From SHZL01 sp963784425 (GTDB lineage: Bacteria; Pseudomonadota; Gammaproteobacteria; Xanthomonadales; SZUA-36): 64,000 nucleotides of DNA. Below are positions 35,477 to 44,073 of this stretch, piece after piece; the first letter of the stretch is position 1, and every line of letters begins with the position of its first letter. Position numbers and translations under genes: made by a program. Where the stretch lies: NCBI GenBank assembly GCA_963784425.1, contig CAWARM010000008.1, forward strand, positions 130,822-194,821. Direction: 5' to 3'. Under the pieces are notes generated by a model. It saw only the letters and a program-made list of their open reading frames with translations, did not search any database and was not told where the DNA came from.

Positions 35477-36196
35477 CTAGCGCATCTGTGCTTGCGGTTT
35501 CCGCAGCACGTACACCATGGCCGGCGGGAAATTAGTGAAAATCGGAATTTTATCGATGCCGTACTGCTGGATTTGTCCGCTTAGGACGCCTTCAATCGCT
35601 TTGAGATCTTTACTCAGGCCCAAACTCAACCAATAGCGTATGCGCCGCAGGAGAATGTACTCGTAGAAAACGATGATTCCCCCTGGCTGGCAGACGCGCA
35701 CCATTTCGTGGAATATTTCACCAATCATCTGCGGAACAAAATTGTTGAATGGCAGGCTGCAACAGATGCGGGAAAACGTATCCGCCGGCATCCGGTTGTG
35801 CAGAAAATCCACGTTAATGAGAGACACCTGGCTGGAGACGGCCTGATCACCAAAACTCTGCTCCATTTTCCGGCGCGTCATGGCAAGAAAATTGCGGTTG
35901 ATTTCAACGATCGTCAGCTTGTCACTGGGCTGCATCCGGCGAAAGATTTGCGTGCTGATGGCGCCGGTGCCTGATCCCACCTCCAGCACGTGTTGTGGGC
36001 AGGACCCATCCCAAAAAGGCTGCACCATGGCTCGCGCCAGTCCCGGACTGCTCGCCTTGACCGAACCGGTTTGTTCGCGGTTACGCCAGTACTCGCGCTG
36101 AAACCCAAAGAAGTGCGCCATGGATTCGACCACCGGGTTACTGAGAAGCTTTGCGATCAATGAAGAATCCAAAATGGCTCTTACCCAATGTGGCAA
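35477..36196 (-). CDS. Class I SAM-dependent methyltransferase, PmtA-like
   Basis: 239 residues. SAM motif HVLEVGSGTGAISTQI near residues 70-85, acidic loop VEINRNF, and the post-motif SLPFNNF resemble bacterial phosphatidylethanolamine N-methyltransferases of the PmtA group, which have LPF after the fourth strand. A YFLRKP-like end (VLRKPQAQMR) and a short hydrophobic segment fit membrane association. The exact substrate is uncertain; lipid or rRNA methylation remain possible. No operon partner. Confidence 0.7.
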   Translation of the reverse strand: MPHWVRAILDSSLIAKLLSNPVVESMAHFFGFQREYWRNREQTGSVKASSPGLARAMVQPFWDGSCPQHVLEVGSGTGAISTQIFRRMQPSDKLTIVEINRNFLAMTRRKMEQSFGDQAVSSQVSLINVDFLHNRMPADTFSRICCSLPFNNFVPQMIGEIFHEMVRVCQPGGIIVFYEYILLRRIRYWLSLGLSKDLKAIEGVLSGQIQQYGIDKIPIFTNFPPAMVYVLRKPQAQMR

Positions 36197-36432
36197 TGCA
36201 TGACCGGCGAGATGCTAACCCGTTACCCGTGGGGGATCAATGTACAACTTGAATCAGAGTTCCTCATGGACCATGGCGCGAGGCAATGAATTCGCACTGC
36301 GATGGCGACCGCGATACACCGCATTCCTACAAAACTGAGGCAGATTTTCCAATTCGTATCCCTTGCAAATCATTCAGACTACGTAACAACGCGTCAACAG
36401 GAGCATTCAAGCCAGTCTTGAGAAATTCTAGT

Positions 36433-36457
36433 ATATGTCTACAATAGGTAGACATAT
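36433..36457. promoter_or_regulatory. Operator palindrome of the first TA module
   Basis: Arms ATATGTCTAC and GTAGACATAT, 10 perfect pairs around 5 bases, just upstream of the antitoxin start. Type II antitoxins autoregulate through such sites; the AT-rich context may include the -10 box. Confidence 0.75.
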
Positions 36458-36473
36458 TTTAATAACTCTGGAA

Positions 36474-36716
36474 ATGACGATGAAAGCATCAATCGTGGAT
36501 TTAAGATACAAAACTGCCGACATCCTGAAAGCTCTGGATCGAAATGAGAGTGTCACCGTGCTGTATCACGGCAAGGTCAAGGGGGTCATTAACCCGGCCA
36601 GACAAGCGCTAAAAACCAAAGTGAATGAACATCCGTTTTTTGGCATGCATCAAGCTCGTGACGAAACCGTCCTGGAAGAATTGCAGAATCTGAGAAAGTC
36701 ACGGCATGATCTATGA
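36474..36716 (+). CDS. Phd/YefM-like type II antitoxin
   Basis: 80 residues from ATG 36474 (ATG 36480 also possible). The N-terminal part (MKASIVDLRYKTADILKALDRNESV and LYHGKVKGVI, quoted in short: KTADILKAL) has the Phd/YefM fold pattern: a beta strand, two helices and a strand giving DNA binding, with the C-terminal tail neutralising the toxin. Its 3' end overlaps the toxin gene by 11 bases. The perfect dyad upstream supports autoregulation. Small, but the pairing with a PIN toxin makes the call good. Confidence 0.8.
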   Translation: MTMKASIVDLRYKTADILKALDRNESVTVLYHGKVKGVINPARQALKTKVNEHPFFGMHQARDETVLEELQNLRKSRHDL

Positions 36717-37083
36717 CACCGACATTCTGATCTGGGTGCAAAGGGGCAACGAGAAGGCGGCAAGGCTTATCGAAAAGGACACGGACAAGCACCTGTCGAT
36801 ATACAGCTGCATGGAATTACTGCAAGGGGCAAAGGATAAAACCCAACAGAAATACGTGAAGGACTTTCTCCACGACTTCAGCTTTTCCGTACTGCCACTG
36901 ACGGAAAACACCGGGCACAGGGCACTGATTTATATTGCAGAATTCTCGCTATCCGCAAACATGAGGGCGGGCGATGCCATCATTGCCGCAACGGCCGTGG
37001 AAAACAATCTCACCCTGGTTTCGAGCAATACCAAGCACTTCGGGGTGGTGAAGGAACTGCAGCTCAAGGGCTTTGTGCCGTGA
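36706..37083 (+). CDS. VapC-type PIN-domain toxin
   Basis: 125 residues. PIN-domain acidic residues appear as YDTDILIW at the start, a Glu in CMELLQG, and the Asp in MRAGDAIIAATA, followed by LVSSNTKHF. These RNases cut tRNA or rRNA when the antitoxin decays. Start overlaps the antitoxin gene, a standard sign of a TA operon. Confidence 0.88.
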   Translation: MIYDTDILIWVQRGNEKAARLIEKDTDKHLSIYSCMELLQGAKDKTQQKYVKDFLHDFSFSVLPLTENTGHRALIYIAEFSLSANMRAGDAIIAATAVENNLTLVSSNTKHFGVVKELQLKGFVP

Positions 37084-37216
37084 GCGGCGCGTTCGGGCCG
37101 CGTAGAACTTGCGACGCATTGGGCGCTAACGCGCCAAGAGCTGGTCTGGGCGATTGCCCGCGTGGTGTTTTGGTGCTATGGTGCTTTATCACAAACTTGC
37201 CGTGCGAGCCATCAAT

Positions 37217-37456
37217 ATGAGCCGACTCACCATCAATCTGGACGACAAAATTCACCAGGCCCTGAAAGAAACTGCGGCCAGGCAGAACCGTTCCATTGGC
37301 TCGATCATCGAAGAAAGCCTGAGGTTGCGCGGCATCCGCAGCTACGCTAGTGCTAAAGACCTGATGGCCAAAGCACGCGCCAATTCCAGCCTCAGCGCCA
37401 CCGAAGCACTAGCCCTGGCCGTCGAGGAAACCAGGCGGTCCCGCCAACAGCAGTGA
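37217..37456 (+). CDS. Ribbon-helix-helix antitoxin
   Basis: 79 residues from ATG 37217. RHH pattern: SRLTINLDDKIHQALKETA forms the beta strand and helix 1, RSIGSIIEESLRLR helix 2. It is 24 bases before a PIN-domain gene on the same strand. The open frame extends upstream but without RHH sequence. 37084-37216 has no gene. Confidence 0.78.
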   Translation: MSRLTINLDDKIHQALKETAARQNRSIGSIIEESLRLRGIRSYASAKDLMAKARANSSLSATEALALAVEETRRSRQQQ

Positions 37457-37480
37457 GCCTTTGAAACCCGGCCTGCCACA

Positions 37481-37906
37481 ATGAATGCGAGGGTCTGCAT
37501 CATTGACACCAACATCGTTGTTGCAGGATTGATCAGCGCAGACCCCACCAGTCCCCCGGTACGGATCCTCAATGCCATGCTCCATGGCAAGCTGATTTAT
37601 GTGCTCTCGGCCGAGCTTTTTACTGAATACTCAACCGTTCTGCGGCGCCCCAGGGTTGCCCGGCACCATGGCCTGACGGACGATGAACTGGACGTTTTCC
37701 TCACCGAACTGGTGGCCAATGCGATTTGGCGTGAACCTGTTTCCTCCGGTGCTGCTCCTGATCCAGGCGATATGCACCTGTGGGCCCTACTGTCTTCCCA
37801 AGCGGATAGTCAATTGGTCACCGGTGACCAACTGCTGATACAACATCCCCCTGGAAAGTCTTCCGTGCTGTCTGCTCGAAGTTACGTGGACCTGTTTATG
37901 AATTAA
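37481..37906 (+). CDS. PIN-domain toxin (COG1569-like)
   Basis: 141 residues. PIN motifs: CIIDTNIVVAGLI at the start, a Glu in LFTEYSTVL, and the Asp residues in PDPGDMHLWAL and VTGDQLLI. The RRPRVARHHGLTDDELD segment is typical of the putative toxin-PIN subfamily. Paired with the RHH antitoxin just upstream. Confidence 0.82.
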   Translation: MNARVCIIDTNIVVAGLISADPTSPPVRILNAMLHGKLIYVLSAELFTEYSTVLRRPRVARHHGLTDDELDVFLTELVANAIWREPVSSGAAPDPGDMHLWALLSSQADSQLVTGDQLLIQHPPGKSSVLSARSYVDLFMN

Positions 37907-37949
37907 GCAAGTGGCCGGGCTCCGACCCGGGATCCACGCAGCCCTCAGG

Positions 37950-38345
37950 CTACAACCAATTCTCCACAGACAAATCCGGCACCCGGCTGAATTCACGCAG
38001 ATTATTCGTGACCAGGACTGCGCCGAGGCTGCGTGCATGGGCGGCAATAAACAAGTCGTTGTTACCTATGGGCCGACCCTGCTTCAGCAAAAACGCCCGC
38101 AGATTGCCATAGACCTTTGCCACTGCCTCATCCACCGGCATGACCAGGAGCAAACGGGTAAACACATTCAATTGCTCCCACCGCTGTTTCATCAATGATG
38201 TCGAACCGTGTTCAATACCAAAACACAGTTCCGCATAAGTGACTGCAGAAATGGCCAGATCCCGGGTAACCCGGAACTTGTGCTGCAGCGTGCTTGAGCG
38301 ATGCTTCAGCACGTAAATGCAGGTATCGGTATCGAGCAGATGCAT
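37950..38345 (-). CDS. VapC-type PIN-domain toxin
   Basis: 131 residues. DTDTCIYVLK at the start, ISAVTYAELCFG with the conserved Glu, and IGNNDLFIAAHA and LVTNNLREFSRV define a VapC. It is related to the tRNA-fMet-cleaving VapC/MvpA group by overall pattern. Its ATG overlaps the antitoxin stop by one base. Faces the previous module across 43 bases. Confidence 0.9.
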   Translation of the reverse strand: MHLLDTDTCIYVLKHRSSTLQHKFRVTRDLAISAVTYAELCFGIEHGSTSLMKQRWEQLNVFTRLLLVMPVDEAVAKVYGNLRAFLLKQGRPIGNNDLFIAAHARSLGAVLVTNNLREFSRVPDLSVENWL

Positions 38346-38575
38346 CAGGAGAAATCCCTTTCCTGCGGCGCCTGGTCTTCACGTTCCGGCAAATAATCAT
38401 CGCCAAATGCAGACGCAGCAGCAAAAAACTCATCCCAACCGGGCGCCTTGGCGGAGAGAACAACCGTATCACCCTGCTTGTAAACAAACACCTCATCGCA
38501 GTCAAAGCGGCAGTCCTTGGGCAGGCGCACCGCCTGGCTGCGCCCGTTCATGAATATTTTTGCGGTTTTTGGCAT
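38345..38575 (-). CDS. VapB-type (AbrB fold) antitoxin
   Basis: 76 residues from ATG 38575 (MPKTAKIFMNG); upstream residues in frame overlap the operator. The SpoVT/AbrB swapped-hairpin pattern is clear: KIFMNGRSQAVRLPKDC then GDTVVLSAK, with an acidic tail for toxin contact. Partner of the VapC just downstream. Confidence 0.88.
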   Translation of the reverse strand: MPKTAKIFMNGRSQAVRLPKDCRFDCDEVFVYKQGDTVVLSAKAPGWDEFFAAASAFGDDYLPEREDQAPQERDFS

Positions 38576-38595
38576 GGGATACTTGTCCCGGAAAT

Positions 38596-38619
38596 GATAT
38601 ATATTTCTTAGTATATATC
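38596..38619. promoter_or_regulatory. Operator palindrome of vapBC
   Basis: GATATATA-8-TATATATC, perfect 8-base arms, 21 bases upstream of the vapB start, suitable for VapBC autorepression. Confidence 0.65.
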
Positions 38620-38859
38620 TTTTCAAGGGTCACGTTAATCGTTTCGGTAACTGTTTCGGTAAACGCCCAGATAAATATTGCGGTTTTTAGCATGGCACGA
38701 ATCGACGGTCGTTGTTGCGCGATATTCCCCCCGTGCACGTAAGAAAAATAGCCGCACGGACCTCTGGCTGAGGCTAAGACCAAAACCTGCAGCCGAATCC
38801 CATTCCGCTTATCATTGGCACCCTGATTCCACACCAGACCTGAACAGCCAAAAACACCC

Positions 38860-40581
38860 GTGAAATTCTCCGCCCTGCTGCAATACATCACCCCACACCG
38901 CAATACCTTGCTGGCCATCGTGGCATTGCTGCTCGTGTCAAGCGCCTTTCACTGGCCGGCCCATGGCTGGCTGGCCAACTGACCGGATTCGTCCTGGGCG
39001 AAACCGATGTCTGCTTCACCTCCATCAACTGGATACTGGTGGCCTGGCTGGGGCTGATGGTCGGCCAGAGGCTTGCTGAGCTTTGCCTCCGCAATATCTG
39101 GTCGGCAGCACCGGCGAAACCATGGCCGCCAGACTGCGCACGCGCATCTATCAACACATGCAAATATTGCCGATGACCTACTTCCAGGAACGACGACCAG
39201 GGCAATTTATTGACCCTGCTGAGCAACGACTCAGAACATATCAGTAATTTCGTCACCACCACGCTGGTACAACTGCTGCCACTGAGTCTCGCCTTCCTCG
39301 GCGCTTTCCTGATCATGGCCGGATGGATCCCGGTGATTGCCTTTCTGGCAGTCTGTCTTGCTGCCGGTCTATTACCTCGCAATGAAAATCATCGGCCGCC
39401 GAATTCGCCCGATTACGCCGCCTGGATCAATCCTGGTCAGCGATGGTTTCGCTGGTGCAGGAAAACCTGGGGTTGTTCCCCGCCATCAAGGCGTTTATCC
39501 GCGAGCCACTGGAAGCGCATCGCTTTAAACCCGCAATACGCGAATTGCTGACCTGGTCAAACCGGCAAATCCTCATCCAGTCCATGCTTTCCCCGGCGAT
39601 CGGCCTGCTGGCAGGCGCAGGCCTGCTGTTGCTTTGTGGGTGGGGCTTGGGCTCATCGGAAGATGGCGGGCTGGAGGTTTCCAGCCTGGTGAGTCTGCTG
39701 CTGTATGCGGCAATGCTCACCCGACCGGTGTCCGGCCTGGCGAATGTGTATGGCAATGTGATGCTGACGCGCGGAGCTGCGGAGCGGCTGTTGGAGTTCT
39801 TTGCGGTGCAGGCGGAGCCAATGGACGACAACAAGCCACCCATGGCCGAGGTAAAAGGCAGGATTGAATTCCAGGATATTGGTTTTGCCTACCCCGGGCG
39901 CCCGCGTTTTGACGACTTCATCTTCACATCGCCGCCGGTGAAACCATCGCGCTAACCGGCCCCAACGGCGCCGGCAAGACCACCCTCGCCCACCTGCTGA
40001 TGCGGTTTATCGAGCCATCGCAGGGCCGCATCCTGATCGACGGCACAGACATCAGCGAAGTCAGCCTGCCCAGCCTGCGCGAACAAATCGGCCTGGTGGC
40101 ACAAAACACCTTGCTGCTTAACGGCACGGTGGCAGAAAACATCGCCTACGGCCGCCACCTGGCCAGCATGGAAGAAATGAAAAAGGCCGCAAAAGCGGCC
40201 CGGGCGGATGAATTTATTGAGCAATTACCGGATCAGTATGAAACCATCATCGGCGACCAGGGCATCCGACTATCCGGCGGCCAACGCCAACGTCTGTCGC
40301 TGGCCCGCACCTTGCTAAAGGACCCGCCCATCCTGATCCTGGACGAAGCCACCTCCATGTTCGATCCGGAAGGCGAGAGTAGTTTTATCGAAGAATGCCA
40401 CGAATTGCTGCACCAACGTACCGTGATCCTGATCACCCATCGGCCGGCCAGCCTGGCGTTGGCGGACCGGATTTTGAAAATGGAGCCGGGTAGGCTGAGT
40501 GCAACTGGGAATTCGGTTTCAGTCAATCAGCTCAGTTCCAACCTTTCCATCGGTAAACCCATATACCCATCCATTCCTTGA
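38860..40581 (+). pseudogene. ABC exporter (membrane plus ATPase), multiple frame breaks
   Basis: GTG at 38860 begins KFSALLQYITPHRNTLLAI, an exporter-type first helix. The membrane half continues in at least three frames to 39955, and the ATPase half is intact from 40000: GPNGAGKTT (Walker A), LSGGQRQRLSLA (signature), ILDEATSMF (Walker B), ITHRPASLA (H loop). It resembles lipid/peptide exporters of the MsbA/MdlB/LasD type. Four or more breaks in 1.7 kb could be decay or sequence error. It lies 1 kb upstream of the lasso cluster in the same orientation and could be its exporter. Confidence 0.75.
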
Positions 40582-41307
40582 TGGCCGAACTGGTAGTGGC
40601 CAGAGCCTCCGCCGTCGGAATAAATGCAGCGAATGAATTACTGTTGCCCTGAACAAACCCCACATCCACAGAGACCGGAAACATTTCCACCCCAACTTCT
40701 TGAAAGCAGCAATTGCACGCGGCATATGCCATGCCGAAGTGACCAGCAGGCTGGACTGGCAGCCATTTTCCCGCAGAGCAACGGCGGCATTGATGGCGTT
40801 TTCATGAGTGTTCTTGCTCGCGGTATCCAGCACGATGGATGGGCGAGACACGCCCCATTCCACCAGCAGATCACGTATTAGTTGCGCTTCCGGCACGCGG
40901 CCCTCGTTCCACGGCTGATTACCGGCCGCCACAATCACGGTTTTAGCCTTTCCAGCCCGATATAGCTTGGCCGCCTGGTACACCCGGTCGGTTGAATCCG
41001 TCAATTCAATATCTACCCTTGGGTAAATGGAGCCACCCAACGCACCTCCTAATACGACGATACAGTCAGCCGAAGGGATATCATCAATGGATACTGGTAG
41101 GTACTGCCGCTCCAGGCTCCACATCAATTGCCCGGCTACTACGGGGAACGCTGCGATCCAGAGAACCCCAATGGCAGCGAGTAAAAAAATAACAGAAAGC
41201 GCGCGTTTACCTCTGAAAATGAATATCAAAGCCAAAAGCGCAGCGAACAGGCTGACAGCGATTGGCAGCAGCAACAAGGGTAAAATTTTTGAAAGGTAGT
41301 AAGGCAA
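40532..41307 (-). CDS. YdcF/ElyC (DUF218) family membrane protein, one-base frameshift
   Basis: Two N-terminal membrane helices precede a DUF218 domain: DCIVVLGGALGG, YRAGKAKTVIVAAGN, ILDTASKNTHENA-type segment and the SAWHMPRA motif. The frame fails at 40690-40693, where CCCC should be five C; after repair the protein ends with VSVDVGFVQGN and EWMGIWVYRWKG as expected. Family members act in envelope polysaccharide or peptidoglycan-linked processes (ElyC, SanA). Overlaps tail-to-tail with the ABC gene. 41308-41539 between it and B1 contains no gene. Confidence 0.8.
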
Positions 41308-41539
41308 GTTTGCTTAGGTGGATTTCATTATCAATAAACGCATCATGACCTTTGAAAGCCCGATCATTGTGACATATTCCGACTTGCCAGCCATTTTTCA
41401 TTGATACAAGGACCAAGCAACCGGCGCAATCCACAAACTTAAGAATCAACCAGGCAGTCCAAGTCCCGGGAAGAGGACCAAACTCCAGCGGACGAGTGGT
41501 TTATACTTGACCAACTTTGATTTGAAAGGTTTTTCATTT

Positions 41540-41809
41540 ATGTTGTCTCATCGCGTGCGTACCTCGCCCGATGCCTTGTTCCAGGAAATCGGCGGTGAAG
41601 GCGTCATCCTGGATTTGGCCAGTTCTACTTATTTTGGATTGGATGGGGTTGGCGTTCGGCTTTGGCAACTGTTGCAGGAAAATTCCGATCTTCAAACTGT
41701 CTGCGATGCCTTGTTAGGCGAATTTGCGGTCGAGGCTGACCAACTGTACCAGGACGTCGATAGGTTAATCACTGAACTTGTTGACGCCGGTTTGGCAAGT
41801 GTTGAATAA
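41540..41809 (+). CDS. Lasso peptide RRE protein (B1, PqqD-like)
   Basis: 89 residues from ATG 41540 (MLSHRVRTSPDAL), with AAAGG upstream; a TTG at 41507 is an alternative. The PqqD-like winged-helix pattern is seen: an N-terminal beta strand ending GVILDLASSTYFGLDGVG, then LWQLLQENSDLQTVCDALL and the helix pair ending LVDAGL. RRE proteins bind the leader of RiPP precursors and hand it to the protease. It overlaps the B2 gene, which is how split B proteins are usually encoded. Confidence 0.88.
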   Translation: MLSHRVRTSPDALFQEIGGEGVILDLASSTYFGLDGVGVRLWQLLQENSDLQTVCDALLGEFAVEADQLYQDVDRLITELVDAGLASVE

Positions 41810-42281
41810 GTTCAATCACTGGATGAGGCAATGGCGCAACTTGGCGCCGTGGGAACGCCGCGTGCTGGTGCGGTTGGCTTGTCGGCTACCCGTCGTTTGG
41901 ATTCTATTGCGCTCATTTGGCTTCAGAAGGACTCACCACTTCATCGAAGTAGACACCATCTCTCGGTTGGCGAAACCTTTGCCAAATGGCTCAATACCCG
42001 GGGACTACGCTCAGCGTTGTGCGGAGCTCACTGAGATTGCCGCACGCCACGGTCTCTACAAAGCCAATTGCCTGCATCAGTCGCTGGCCTTGTGCAGTTT
42101 TCTTCGGCACATGGGCTTACAAGCGCAATTGAGGATCGGGGTGCTGCCCGGTAGAGATTCCTTGCAGGCCCATGCTTGGGTCGAACTCAACGGCAAATCG
42201 CTGGGAGCATCGGAGGGGGAATTCCGGGTTTTCCCTAAATTGCATACTTGGCATGAATTGCCATCTGGACATAAGTATTGA
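41799..42281 (+). CDS. Lasso peptide leader peptidase (B2, transglutaminase-like)
   Basis: About 160 residues (GTG 41799; TTG 41778 and ATG 41823 are alternatives, all in frame). The transglutaminase-like cysteine protease domain has its nucleophile in ANCLHQSLAL (near residue 91) and histidine in HAWVEL (near 125). The N-terminal helical segment is typical of B2. With B1 it removes the leader from the precursor at 46077. Overlap with B1 and a 4-base overlap with the next gene show tight coupling. Confidence 0.88.
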   Translation: MLNKFNHWMRQWRNLAPWERRVLVRLACRLPVVWILLRSFGFRRTHHFIEVDTISRLAKPLPNGSIPGDYAQRCAELTEIAARHGLYKANCLHQSLALCSFLRHMGLQAQLRIGVLPGRDSLQAHAWVELNGKSLGASEGEFRVFPKLHTWHELPSGHKY

Positions 42282-42838
42282 AGTGCGGTGCTATCGTGGG
42301 GAATTTGTGCTTAGATTGCGGGTTGTGTTGCGATGGGACGATGTATTCCTATGTTGTGCTTCAGGACGTAGACGGCAGGGAACACCTCGCCCATCTGGGA
42401 CTGAAATCCGAGAACAGCGAAACATTCTTCAATCAACCTTGTTCGGCGCACCAGTCTAATCGCTGTTCGATTTATGATTTGCGCCCGGCGATTTGCCGTG
42501 AATATCGCTGCGCACTATTGCGTGCATGTGATGCCGGGCAAACTACTGAGGAAGATGCCCGCTTGTTGATCAATGACACGATTGGGTTACGAAATCGTGT
42601 CCAGGCGCAGGTAAAAAGCTTTGTTAAAATTGAAGGTCCTATTTCGTTGCCTCGCCTCTTTCAAAAGTTGACCGAGAAGCTTGGCAAAATGGATTCTGAA
42701 AAACGCAAACTCATTGATGCTCAAATGCTACTTGATGTTGGCACCTTGCGAGTTGCGCTTGCAAAACGCTTTGAACCAAAAGATACCAAATTGGCAAAAT
42801 CGACCGAGTCACCGAGTCCCCGGCAAAAGGGGGCGTGA
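42278..42838 (+). CDS. YkgJ-type cysteine-cluster protein
   Basis: 186 residues, TTG start overlapping the B2 stop (GTG 42296 is possible). The metal-binding cluster appears as CLDCGLCCDG, followed by NQPCSAHQSNRCSIYDLRP and CREYRCALL, the YkgJ/CxxCxxCC (UPF0153-like) pattern. Members are thought to bind zinc or iron-sulfur centres, and some assist flagellin methylation. Position within the lasso operon, next to a methyltransferase, makes a maturation role likely but unproved. Confidence 0.75.
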   Translation: MKCGAIVGNLCLDCGLCCDGTMYSYVVLQDVDGREHLAHLGLKSENSETFFNQPCSAHQSNRCSIYDLRPAICREYRCALLRACDAGQTTEEDARLLINDTIGLRNRVQAQVKSFVKIEGPISLPRLFQKLTEKLGKMDSEKRKLIDAQMLLDVGTLRVALAKRFEPKDTKLAKSTESPSPRQKGA

Positions 42839-42904
42839 AAATTCAATCAACCGCGCGCTCCCGATTCACTTTCTTGTTCCCAACCTTACCCTGAGTGGCA
42901 TCGG

Positions 42905-44035
42905 ATGGTTTATTCGCAGATTTCTTCGCACCGCAGCATGGTGTTTGATGAGCATCGAAACGCGCTCTACGGCCAGGCGTTGCGCAATCTTGTAACGCCT
43001 GATTCCGTGGTGCTGGACCTCGGCGCCGGGCTCGGCATTCACGGCTTGATTGCAGCAATGGCGGGGGCAAAGCGGGTGTATTTGGTTGAACCTGAGCCCA
43101 TTGCCCAGGTGGCGCAGGAAATCGTGCAGGCCAATGGGTTGGCCGACAAGGTTGTGGTACTGGAACATAGGGTCGAGGAGGTGGAGCTGCCGGAGCAAGT
43201 CGATATCATCGTTTCGGTATTTACTGGCAATTTGCTGTACACCGAAGATCTTCTACCTTCCCTGTTCCTTGCCCGCAAACGTTACCTGAAACCTGGCGGA
43301 CACATGGTTCCGGATTTAGCGGAACTGGTCCTCGCCCCGGTGTCGGCGCCAGAGCTACATGCGAAATTCATTGAACGCTGGTCTGAGCCCAGTCTCGGAC
43401 TGGATCTCTCCGCCGGTCGGCGTTTTGCGGCCAATGAAATGTTGTGGCTGAATCGCGAAGAATCTCCTCTGCAAACGCTCGCAAAGGGCTACGTATTGTC
43501 CGCAGTTGACCTGTTAAAATCCAGACAGGCAGACTGCAATGGCGAAACGCAGTGCCAAATTGAAACTTCCGGCTCATGCCACGGCCTCCTCGGCTGGATC
43601 AGGATAAAATTGGGTAATGAATGGTTGAGTACTGACCCAGCCGCCCCTGCGGTTCACTGGTCACCAGCATTACTGCCGCTTGATCCACCTTTAGCCTTAG
43701 ATGCCGGGGAAGTGATCAGCATCAGCTTGCAACGCCCCGCCCGGGGTGATTGGACCTGGACAGTCAAGGCCAATGCAGGAGTACGTCGACATTCCAGTTT
43801 TCTGGCACGTGCAGACGGACCAAAACGTTTACGCAAAATGATGCCGACCCATACGGCGGGCCTCAATAAAAAAGGAGAGAAAGCTCTCTTCACCCTCACC
43901 ATGATGCAGGCAGGAAGCAGCAATCGGGAAATCGCACAGCGACTCATTGATGGTGATCCGCAGGCATTTCAGGATTTTGAAGAGGCTTTAAGATTAGTGC
44001 AGGGCATGACCCTGGCTTATGCCAAAAATGAGTGA
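42905..44035 (+). CDS. PRMT-like class I methyltransferase with RRE-like tail
   Basis: 376 residues. The SAM motif VVLDLGAGLGIHGLIAA lies at residues 36-52, followed by the acidic YLVEPEP; the middle beta-barrel-like region resembles protein arginine methyltransferases. The last 60 residues (LTMMQAGSSNREIAQRLIDG) have the strand-helix-helix outline of a PqqD/RRE domain, which could bind the precursor leader. Expected activity is methyl transfer to the peptide or a partner. No frameshift. 39 bases separate it from the cyclase gene. Confidence 0.7.
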   Translation: MVYSQISSHRSMVFDEHRNALYGQALRNLVTPDSVVLDLGAGLGIHGLIAAMAGAKRVYLVEPEPIAQVAQEIVQANGLADKVVVLEHRVEEVELPEQVDIIVSVFTGNLLYTEDLLPSLFLARKRYLKPGGHMVPDLAELVLAPVSAPELHAKFIERWSEPSLGLDLSAGRRFAANEMLWLNREESPLQTLAKGYVLSAVDLLKSRQADCNGETQCQIETSGSCHGLLGWIRIKLGNEWLSTDPAAPAVHWSPALLPLDPPLALDAGEVISISLQRPARGDWTWTVKANAGVRRHSSFLARADGPKRLRKMMPTHTAGLNKKGEKALFTLTMMQAGSSNREIAQRLIDGDPQAFQDFEEALRLVQGMTLAYAKNE

Positions 44036-44073
44036 CTCTCGGCGGCTGACGTCTACAACACCCGGCTTATGAC

